From positions 62,001-126,000 of the forward strand of contig NZ_LT799838.1 of assembly GCF_900168255.1 (NCBI RefSeq): a stretch of 64,000 nucleotides of DNA, written 5' to 3'. The position numbers and the translations under genes are program-made. Positions within the stretch are counted from its first letter, which is position 1. Each line of letters begins with the position of its first letter. Shown in pieces: positions 55,568 to 64,000 of this stretch. This DNA comes from Psychrobacter sp. DAB_AL43B (GTDB taxonomy: Bacteria; Pseudomonadota; Gammaproteobacteria; Pseudomonadales; Moraxellaceae). A model generated the notes under the pieces. The model was not told the origin of the DNA, searched no databases, and saw only the letters and a program-made list of their open reading frames with translations.

Positions 55568-56461
55568 ATGATGTATTTAATGATTGCGGTGTTATGTAGC
55601 GTCGCCGTCTCCGTGCTATTAAAAATATTACGACAAAAAAATATAGATATTCGCCAAACTATCGTTGCTGGTTATCCAGTCGCCTTTTTGCTTACTTGGT
55701 TATTATTAAAGCCTGATGTCAGCAAAATCGGTGAGCTTGGTGGCGCATGGGGGATTATCATTGCGCTTGGTATTTTATTGCCCGCAGTGTTCGTTATTCT
55801 TGGTCGCGCGATTGCGGCGGTTGGCATGGTCGCGACCGATGCTGCTCAGCGTTTATCGCTAATTATTCCAATAATTGCGGCATTTCTCTTATTTGGAGAA
55901 GTGCTAACAGGCACGCGCGTATTTGGTTTAGCATTAGGGTTTTTAGCACTTGGGGCACTGGTGTATCGCCCGCAGCAAAGCGCACTTGTTAATGAGAACG
56001 CTAGTACAGATACTGTGACCAATAACGTGGTTAATAAACAGGCACTACGCACACCGCTGTGGTTATTCGGTGTTTGGGTAGGCTACGGTATTATTGATAT
56101 TTTATTTAAGCAAGTTGCCAAACAAGGCGCTGCATTTCCGCTCACGTTATTTGTCAGCTTTGGCTTAGCAGGTTTGTTGCTGCTTATCTATTTGCTTATC
56201 ACTCGGGTACGCTGGCAAGGTCGAGCGTTGGCAGCTGGATTATTATTAGGTGCGCTGAATATCGGTAATATTTATGCTTATATCCGCGCCCATCAAATAT
56301 TATCTGAGTCGCCAAGCATTGTATTTACTGGCATGAACGTTGGGGTTATTGCGGTGGCGACCATTATTGGTGTTGGCATATTTAAAGAGTCTCTTAACCG
56401 CATCAATATGCTTGGGTTATTATTAGCGATTGGCTGTGTAGCGGTACTGTTTTTAGCATAA
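55568..56461 (+). CDS. EamA/DMT-family transporter
   Basis: The 297-residue membrane protein has ten hydrophobic helices in two EamA-type halves (about 1-140 and 160-297) joined by a Asn/Thr/Val hydrophilic linker. The halves share features such as RLSLIIPIIAAFLLFGEVLTGTRVFGLALGF and MNVGVIAVATIIGVGIFKESLNRINMLGLLLAIG, typical drug/metabolite-transporter repeats. The substrate is unknown. Single gene, not coupled to the following aldolase. Confidence 0.85.
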   Translation: MMYLMIAVLCSVAVSVLLKILRQKNIDIRQTIVAGYPVAFLLTWLLLKPDVSKIGELGGAWGIIIALGILLPAVFVILGRAIAAVGMVATDAAQRLSLIIPIIAAFLLFGEVLTGTRVFGLALGFLALGALVYRPQQSALVNENASTDTVTNNVVNKQALRTPLWLFGVWVGYGIIDILFKQVAKQGAAFPLTLFVSFGLAGLLLLIYLLITRVRWQGRALAAGLLLGALNIGNIYAYIRAHQILSESPSIVFTGMNVGVIAVATIIGVGIFKESLNRINMLGLLLAIGCVAVLFLA

Positions 56462-56646
56462 TAATTTTAACGTAATAATTTTAGCGTAAGAACAAGTTTC
56501 TCTAATTCTTTAACTTACGAGATATAGGCACACAGAGCGTCCTATGGTAAGGTTATCTGCAAACGGACAGACGTGCATAAACTGATAAATATCCGTTTAC
56601 CTTTGTAATATTTGACTTTGATTAATAAAAATAGGATGTACTTTCA

Positions 56647-57537
56647 ATGGAATACGAAAAACAATTACAGCGTATAAAAAACGGTTCAGGATTCATCGCA
56701 GCACTCGACCAAAGTGGCGGCAGCACGCCAAAAGCGCTAGAAAATTATGGCGTCACTAGTAACGATTATGACAACGACGAAGCGATGTTTGATTTGGTAC
56801 ATGAGATGCGTGCCCGTATTATGACTTGCACAGCGTTTGATAATGAGCGCGTCCTTGGAGCAATTTTATTCGAAGATACGATGGAACGTGAAGTAAATGG
56901 CAAGCCGACCGCCAATTATCTATGGGAAGAGAAAAATATCGTCCCATTTTTAAAAGTTGATAAAGGGTTGGCGAAACACATGAATGGCGTGCAAGTGATG
57001 CGCCCGATACCTAATTTAGACCTATTATTAAACAAGGCTAAAAATTATCCGGTATTCGGTACTAAAATGCGCTCAGTCATTTATGAGCCAAACGTCGATG
57101 GTATTGAGTTGGTGGTCCAGCAGCAGTTTGATGTCGCTAAGCAAATTTTATCAAAAGGTCTAATGCCTATCGTCGAGCCAGAAGTTGATATTAATAGTAC
57201 TAAAAAACATGACTGCGAGATAATACTCAAAACCAGTATTTTGCATAACCTGGAGCGTTTAAACGATGAGCAGCAAGTGATGCTCAAGCTGACCTTGCCT
57301 GAAGAAGCTGGTTTTTATAAAGAACTGATCGACCATCCAAAAGTACTTAAAGTCGTAGCGTTATCTGGCGGCTATAGTCGCAGCGACGCTTGCGCTAAAC
57401 TCAAACAAAACCCAGGTATGATTGCCAGCTTTTCACGTGCCTTTACCGAAGGCTTGAGCAAACAGCAAAGTGATGAAGAGTTTGCCGATACTATTAACAC
57501 CTCAATTGATGAGATTTATGAGGCGTCTAAGATTTAA
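56647..57537 (+). CDS. fda: Fructose-bisphosphate aldolase, class I
   Basis: A glycolytic/gluconeogenic Schiff-base aldolase of the bacterial class I (Fda) type. The 296 residues begin IKNGSGFIAALDQSGGSTPKAL, then LFEDTM, FLKVDKGLA, RSVIYEPN, MPIVEPEVDI, VMLKLTLPEEA (Schiff-base Lys) and VVALSGGYSRSDACAKL (phosphate site). No zinc-binding class II motif. Ends at a strong bidirectional terminator. Together with tpiA at 30.2 kb it covers two consecutive triose steps but the genes are far apart. Confidence 0.92.
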   Translation: MEYEKQLQRIKNGSGFIAALDQSGGSTPKALENYGVTSNDYDNDEAMFDLVHEMRARIMTCTAFDNERVLGAILFEDTMEREVNGKPTANYLWEEKNIVPFLKVDKGLAKHMNGVQVMRPIPNLDLLLNKAKNYPVFGTKMRSVIYEPNVDGIELVVQQQFDVAKQILSKGLMPIVEPEVDINSTKKHDCEIILKTSILHNLERLNDEQQVMLKLTLPEEAGFYKELIDHPKVLKVVALSGGYSRSDACAKLKQNPGMIASFSRAFTEGLSKQQSDEEFADTINTSIDEIYEASKI

Positions 57538-57570
57538 AACTTAAGGTTTAAGTTTTAAAATTAAGACTCA

Positions 57571-57615
57571 ACTATAAAAGAGCCTCTGTAATTATTACAG
57601 AGGCTCTTTTATAGT
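57571..57615. terminator. Perfect bidirectional terminator between fda and thiC
   Basis: A 22-bp perfect inverted repeat with a one-base centre: ACTATAAAAGAGCCTCTGTA on the left and its complement on the right. It serves the convergent fda and thiC transcripts. Confidence 0.92.
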
Positions 57616-57642
57616 TAAAATAAGGTAATGAACCTTATAACT

Positions 57643-59658
<2,016 letters not shown>

Positions 59659-59881
59659 TCAACACCGCCAGTAGCTGCGGGGTAAGTCTATGTCATACGG
59701 ACAAATATAATCGTAAGACAAACGCACTATCCGAACGAAATCTAGTGAGTCATCTCTAAAGGATTGATGGGCGCAGCTTATTATTGATAGTCAGGTAGCA
59801 CTATAAAAACTTGCTAGATATTGACGATAATAACAAGGCATTTCTGCGCGCCCTTTGTACTTGTATAACATAAGCTTAAGA

Positions 59882-59980
59882 CTTCCCTGCGTCGGTACTA
59901 ACCGCATCAGGTTCGGCGGGTGATATCTCAGCGAATGTATAAAGGCTTTTAAGCCATAATACACCGCACCCCGAGTCTGT
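59882..59980 (-). promoter_or_regulatory. TPP riboswitch (THI element) of thiC
   Basis: On the minus strand the conserved elements come in order: CTCGGGGTGC, CTGAGATA, ACCC, GAACCTGATGCGGTTAGTACC, GCAGGGAAGT. These are the P2/J3-2 and P4/P5 parts of the THI box. The variable P3a stem (AAGCCTTTTA / TAAAAGCCTTT-like) is between. The element lies upstream of thiC in the correct orientation and is expected to repress it when thiamine pyrophosphate binds. Confidence 0.95.
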
Positions 59981-60083
59981 CAGTGTTGTAAATCACCTTT
60001 ATACTAGCAAACTTCGCTGACAAGTCCTAGTCATTTACCTGTTTGTTGTGGCTTCAACTATTTTAACAATCACGGTCTTAATA

Positions 60084-60374
60084 TTAGCTTTCTGGCGTCC
60101 AGCCCTGCGCGCGCTCATAGTCTTCATTATCCAAAAACTTATCGCGCTGCTCGATTAAGAATTTTTTGGCTTCCGGATCTAGCATGCTTAAGTGATTTTC
60201 GTTAATTAGCATCGTTTGCTGCTCAAGCCATTCTTTCCAAGCCTTCTCAGATACAGTTTCTTGTAGCTCTTGACCTTTTTTATTAGGGAAGGGCGGATGT
60301 GGCATTTTTGGTAATTGTTGCTGATATTTACGGCAAAATACGGTATTGGCTTGAGGATTAAAAGTCTCAGTCAT
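60084..60374 (-). CDS. yggX: Probable Fe(2+)-trafficking protein YggX
   Basis: A small protein (96 residues) that protects iron-sulfur proteins against oxidation. Family blocks [26 protein letters not shown] (conserved Cys in FCRKY) and [36 protein letters not shown] are intact. It has a short N-terminal extension relative to the 91 of E. coli. Separate from argH, whose terminator lies in between. Confidence 0.93.
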   Translation of the reverse strand: MTETFNPQANTVFCRKYQQQLPKMPHPPFPNKKGQELQETVSEKAWKEWLEQQTMLINENHLSMLDPEAKKFLIEQRDKFLDNEDYERAQGWTPES

Positions 60375-60496
60375 AGTAAGTTCCTTATTATTGATATTAA
60401 ATTATCGAGTCGAATATTTGCATCCATCTATGATAACGGTCTTAGCAGATTTAGCAAAGGGTATCTGATGTATCATTTGCGGATGGTATTACAATT

Positions 60497-60527
60497 AAAA
60501 ACACCCGCAATGATGGCGGGTGTTTTT
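60497..60527. terminator. Terminator after argH
   Basis: Stem AAAAACACCCGC / GCGGGTGTTTTT around an AATGATG-type loop, symmetrical. Positioned for the minus-strand argH transcript. Confidence 0.85.
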
Positions 60528-60559
60528 CATCGTACGATTTTACTTTTATTCAGTAAATA

Positions 60560-62065
60560 CTAAGCAAACACTTCTAAACGCGTGCGCGCGCGGCTGACCG
60601 CTTGTTTCACTTGATTGGGTGCAGTGCCGCCCAAATGGTCACGCGCTGCTAATGAACCTTCTAACGTTAGATAATCAAAGACATCATCGCCAATCGCATC
60701 GCTAAACTGCTGCAATTGCGCCAAGGACAAATCACTCAAATCTACGCCTTCTTTGATACCCAAAGCGACTGCATTGCCAACGACTTCATGCGCATCGCGG
60801 AACGCAACACCATTGCGTACTAAGTAATCTGCCAAATCAGTCGCTGTGGCATAACCTTTCATGGTGGCAGCGCGCATATTTTCTTTATTTGGCGTGATAT
60901 TCGGTAGCATATCGGCAAAGGCTAATAGCGAGCCCGTCAAGGTATCAACGCAATCAAAAAGCGGCTCTTTGTCCTCTTGGTTGTCTTTATTATAGGCAAG
61001 CGGCTGACTTTTCATTAGGCTAAGTAGCGTCATCAGTTGACCAAAGACGCGTGCCGCTTTACCGCGAACCAACTCTGGTACGTCAGGATTTTTCTTTTGC
61101 GGCATGATAGATGAGCCGGTACAAAAGCGATCGGGGATTTGTACAAAGTTAAACTGTGCGGACATCCACAGAATAATTTCTTCACTCATGCGTGACATAT
61201 GCATCATCAAAATAGAAGCAGCAGAAGTAAATTCAATGGCAAAATCACGATCCGAGACTGCATCAAGTGAATTCTGGCAAATGCCTTCGAACCCTAATAA
61301 CTCAGCGGTAATCGTACGGTCGATTGGAAAGGTGGTACCGGCAAGGGCAGCGCTACCAAGAGGCATCTGATTGATACGGCGGCGCGCATCGACTAGACGT
61401 TCGGTATCACGGTATAACATCTCAAACCATGCCATGACATGATGACCAAAGCTCACTGGCTGTGCGGTTTGCAGATGAGTGAATCCTGGCATAATAGTAT
61501 CGGTATGTTGTTCAGCTAAATCAAGTAAGCCACTTTGCAAGCGCACCAATAAAGCAATGATATTATCGGTTTCTTCGCGTAACCAAAGACGAATATCGGT
61601 CGCTACCTGATCATTACGGCTACGTCCAGTATGCAGCTTTTTGCCAACCGCGCCGACGATATCAGTCAAGCGCGATTCAACGTTCATGTGCACGTCTTCA
61701 AGGGCAATCGACCAGTTAAACTCACCCGCTTCAATTTCACGCAGCACTTGCTGTAGGCCGTCGATAATGGTCGCAACGTCATCAGCTTCTAAGATGCCAC
61801 ATTCTTTGAGCATGGTCGCATGAGCAATCGAGCCTTGAATATCGTGACGCGCAAAGCGTTGGTCGAAGCCGACAGAGGCGGTAAAGGCAGCAACAAAACT
61901 GTCTGTCGCTTCACTAAAGCGTCCGCCCCACATCTGTTGCCCCTGACTACTCGCAGGGCTTTGCGGTGCAGCAGTATTTGTTAGAGAAGCTTCTGTGCTA
62001 GAATCAGAAACAGATGAGTTTTTATTTGAATCAGGATTACTAATATTTGAAGAATTGGCGTTCAT
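60560..62065 (-). CDS. argH: Argininosuccinate lyase
   Basis: Last step of arginine synthesis: splits argininosuccinate into arginine and fumarate. The core begins at [11 protein letters not shown] and shows [46 protein letters not shown] and the superfamily signature [12 protein letters not shown]. From ATG 62065 a Ser/Asn/Ala-rich extension of 43 residues precedes the core; that start has no ribosome binding site. ATG 61933, directly at MWGGRF, has CAGGGG seven bases upstream and may be the true start. Confidence 0.94.
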   Translation of the reverse strand: MNANSSNISNPDSNKNSSVSDSSTEASLTNTAAPQSPASSQGQQMWGGRFSEATDSFVAAFTASVGFDQRFARHDIQGSIAHATMLKECGILEADDVATIIDGLQQVLREIEAGEFNWSIALEDVHMNVESRLTDIVGAVGKKLHTGRSRNDQVATDIRLWLREETDNIIALLVRLQSGLLDLAEQHTDTIMPGFTHLQTAQPVSFGHHVMAWFEMLYRDTERLVDARRRINQMPLGSAALAGTTFPIDRTITAELLGFEGICQNSLDAVSDRDFAIEFTSAASILMMHMSRMSEEIILWMSAQFNFVQIPDRFCTGSSIMPQKKNPDVPELVRGKAARVFGQLMTLLSLMKSQPLAYNKDNQEDKEPLFDCVDTLTGSLLAFADMLPNITPNKENMRAATMKGYATATDLADYLVRNGVAFRDAHEVVGNAVALGIKEGVDLSDLSLAQLQQFSDAIGDDVFDYLTLEGSLAARDHLGGTAPNQVKQAVSRARTRLEVFA

Positions 62066-62163
62066 ATCGGTACAAGACAAGTCAAGAGAATAAGAACTCA
62101 AGTATAGCAAATGATGAGGTTGCCTTACTAGCGGAGCGCTTAGAGTTTTTTATACCCAAGTTC

Positions 62164-63198
62164 ATGGAACTCATGAAACCTTGGCAATGGCTGCTGGCAA
62201 TCTTTTTTTGGTCGTTGTTTGTGGCGATAGTTGATCGCTACAGTGTGGCTAATGAAACGCAATTTATCATAAAGTTTATGGCTAGGTTTTTTCAAATCAG
62301 CTTAACGCTGATACCTTCCTTTTATTTAATTGACTATCTGCGCCCTGTTTTTAAACGCCTGCGCATACCGACTGCCAGTATGTATGTTGTGCTAATCCTA
62401 ACAACAAGCACATTAGTAACCCTCACGTTAGTTCTGCTACTCCTGATGAATTCTGGTTTGTTTGAGTACAGTCTTCAGGCATTTAGTTCAGCGCTTGTAT
62501 TTAATATGGTGATTACAGCGGGATTCACCATCGCAGCGTTGTTGTTCTTTTTACGTCGCCATCGTGAGTTAAATGCACTCAAGCAATCGTTTGAGCAAAA
62601 ATTGACTTCGCAAAACGATGTACTTAAAGCCCGTCTCGCGCCGCATTTCTTTTTTAATACTATTAATACCTTAATGTCACTCATTGAATCCAATCCATCT
62701 CGCGCCGCTGATTTATTACAGCACGTTTCAGCATTATTTCGTGCCAGTTTTAATGGGGCGCGTGAGATTAGTTTTGAAGAAGAAGTTGCCCTTTGTGAGC
62801 ATTACTTGGCCATCGAGTCTATTCGATTGGGAGATAAGCTGGTGATAATTTGGCAGCTACCCGATGAGGATGTGATGTATGACATGGTAATCACCGCCTT
62901 GACCTTACAAAGCGTGATTGAAAAAATGCTACTCAATGTGGTTGAGATGACCACGGAAACCATTTATATCGATATTCAAGTTAGGTGGGTTCAGCATCGT
63001 GTTGTAATTACCATCCATGTACAGCTTCCCAAAAAGACATTAATGATTAACCATCATTTACGTCAGCATATGAATTTTTATATTCAAGCGGAGCGCTTAC
63101 GTGCATACTTTGGGCAAAGTAGCGATATCCAAAGCACGGTGACGACGAAACAAATTATCACTATTATTGATTATCCGCTGCAAGATGTCAGTTTATAA
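62164..63198 (+). CDS. algZ: AlgZ/LytS-type sensor histidine kinase, degenerate ATP site
   Basis: Membrane sensor paired with the LytTR regulator at 63537, as AlgZ/FimS with AlgR in Pseudomonas. From ATG 62164 there are four membrane helices (about 10-25, 37-58, 70-95, 108-130), then the His_kinase region RLAPHFFFNTINTLMSLIESNP with H161. The usual N-box reads SVIEKMLLNVVE (no E-N-x-x-x-H), and no D-x-G-x-G motif follows, so ATP binding appears degenerate; the same is reported for Pseudomonas AlgZ. The frame is open back to a TTG at 62047 inside the divergent argH start region; the true start is uncertain because 62164 lacks a ribosome binding site. Confidence 0.8.
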   Translation: MELMKPWQWLLAIFFWSLFVAIVDRYSVANETQFIIKFMARFFQISLTLIPSFYLIDYLRPVFKRLRIPTASMYVVLILTTSTLVTLTLVLLLLMNSGLFEYSLQAFSSALVFNMVITAGFTIAALLFFLRRHRELNALKQSFEQKLTSQNDVLKARLAPHFFFNTINTLMSLIESNPSRAADLLQHVSALFRASFNGAREISFEEEVALCEHYLAIESIRLGDKLVIIWQLPDEDVMYDMVITALTLQSVIEKMLLNVVEMTTETIYIDIQVRWVQHRVVITIHVQLPKKTLMINHHLRQHMNFYIQAERLRAYFGQSSDIQSTVTTKQIITIIDYPLQDVSL

Positions 63199-63536
63199 CC
63201 TTTACTTTTTTGATGGTGCATTACTCTCCCATTAACAGTGGCATATTTATTGCAATATCTATCACAATGTGACCATGATAATGGCTTAGTATTAACGAAT
63301 GTGCTCTGCTAATCTTTAAAGTTGAGTGATTAAATTTTAAAAAGTATCGCCAGACTTTTATATTATGGCAAATATAGGAACACTAAGGCCATATTAACGG
63401 CTTGCAAGCTCTAGCCGTTAGGTTTATAACTTAGATCAGGCGCTATTTTATGCTAAATGATAGGCGGTAAGTGCTAATATGTTATTGATGCTCTTAAAAT
63501 ATTTTCTAAGTATGCCCTTAAAAAAAAGGAGTTTGC
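63199..63536. other. Intergenic region between algZ and algR
   Basis: 338 bases with one hairpin, TAACGGCT / AGCCGTTA around a 10-base loop (63395-63420). No T-run follows, so it is not a typical terminator. The gap is unusually long for a kinase-regulator pair and may contain a separate algR promoter. Confidence 0.4.
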
Positions 63537-64000
63537 ATGCGGATTGTAGTTTGTGATGATGAGCCATTAGCCCGTGAGCGTTTGGTCAGGATTGTCCAAG
63601 AGTCAGGTCATGAGGTCGTTGCTCAAGCAAAAACGGGTATAGCAGCCATTATTGCCGTAAAAACTCAGCAGCCAGACATCATATTGCTAGATATTCGTAT
63701 GCCCGAGATGGATGGCGTAGAGTGTGCTCAAGAGCTTGCGAAGCTTGCACATCCACCAGCAATCATCTTTGTGACGGCTTATGATCATTATGCGATTGCT
63801 GCTTTAAAAGCCAATGCCATAGGTTATCTACTAAAACCTGCCAATAAAGATGAGCTATTAGAAGCGCTACAAAAAGCCACCAACCTAAATGCCGCGCAGT
63901 TAAATGAGATTCGTAAGCTTGAGAATCCAACAGCACGGCCGGTGCGCGAACATATTGCAGCACGTACCCATCGCGGTGTTGAGCTAATTAAACTCAAAGA
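63537..64000 (+). CDS. algR: AlgR-type LytTR response regulator (partial, cut by window end)
   Basis: N-terminal 154 residues of a response regulator. Receiver: acidic pair D7/D8 in VVCDDEPLARERL, phospho-acceptor D52 in IILLDIRMPEMDG, T80 region FVTAYDHYA and K100 in YLLKPANKDEL. A linker follows (about 115-140). The next residues (VREHIAARTHRGVELIKL) fit the first strand of a LytTR DNA-binding domain; the rest is outside the window. ATG 63537 has AAAAGGAG upstream. AlgR in Pseudomonas controls alginate and type IV pilus fimbrial genes; since pilBCD is present here, a link to pili is plausible but not shown. Confidence 0.85.
   Translation, partial: MRIVVCDDEPLARERLVRIVQESGHEVVAQAKTGIAAIIAVKTQQPDIILLDIRMPEMDGVECAQELAKLAHPPAIIFVTAYDHYAIAALKANAIGYLLKPANKDELLEALQKATNLNAAQLNEIRKLENPTARPVREHIAARTHRGVELIKLK

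Overview
The window reads as chromosomal DNA of a gammaproteobacterium of the family Moraxellaceae, most likely a Psychrobacter. The evidence is AT-leaning codon use, the pilB-pilC-pilD-coaE order, an AlgZ/AlgR-type pair, and a close match (from memory, not from a search) to the Psychrobacter ribosome hibernation factor Balon. Most of it is conserved core genome.

Layout. 0.2-5.4 kb: a DUF4105-family gene broken by an in-frame TAA, cbpA-cbpM, and sstT facing them. 5.4-11.6 kb: holC and pepA (minus) diverge from lptF-lptG (plus), with a cysteine hydrolase between them. 11.6-16.8 kb: an accessory patch. It holds an RsmC-like methyltransferase, an open patch at 12.4-12.6 kb, a 1009-residue HD plus Hsp90-like ATPase protein, a decayed copy of the xerD 3' end and an orphan 144-residue gene. 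16.8-23.0 kb: a minus-strand run in the order recN, yqgE, ruvX, membrane protein, tusA, methyltransferase, xerD. 23.6-30 kb: ppnP, rlmB and the pilus assembly set pilB-pilC-pilD-coaE.

30-44 kb is the classical translation cluster: tpiA, secG, tRNA-Leu, tRNA-fMet, rimP, nusA, infB, rbfA, truB, rpsO, pnp. It is interrupted between truB and rpsO by a DJ-1/PfpI gene and two very small charged proteins. 44-48 kb: a divergent macrodomain-like protein, an anchored coiled-coil protein, yheV and prlC. 48.5-49.6 kb: an aeRF1/Pelota-like protein that I identify as Balon; it is the most notable gene here. 49.9-57.5 kb: an EEP hydrolase, a quinone oxidoreductase, an ABC exporter/hydrolase/AlkB operon, a DMT transporter and a class I aldolase. 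57.6-64 kb: thiC under a TPP riboswitch, yggX, argH, and the AlgZ/AlgR-type two-component pair, cut by the window end.

Non-coding highlights are two copies of a 107-bp MITE-like repeat with terminal inverted repeats (3849-3955 and 37653-37759), an 8-bp tandem repeat between prlC and the Balon gene, a 23-bp tandem repeat at the start of the DUF4105 gene, a hairpin in the pnp leader, and about fourteen intrinsic terminators. No CRISPR array, intact insertion sequence or prophage was seen.
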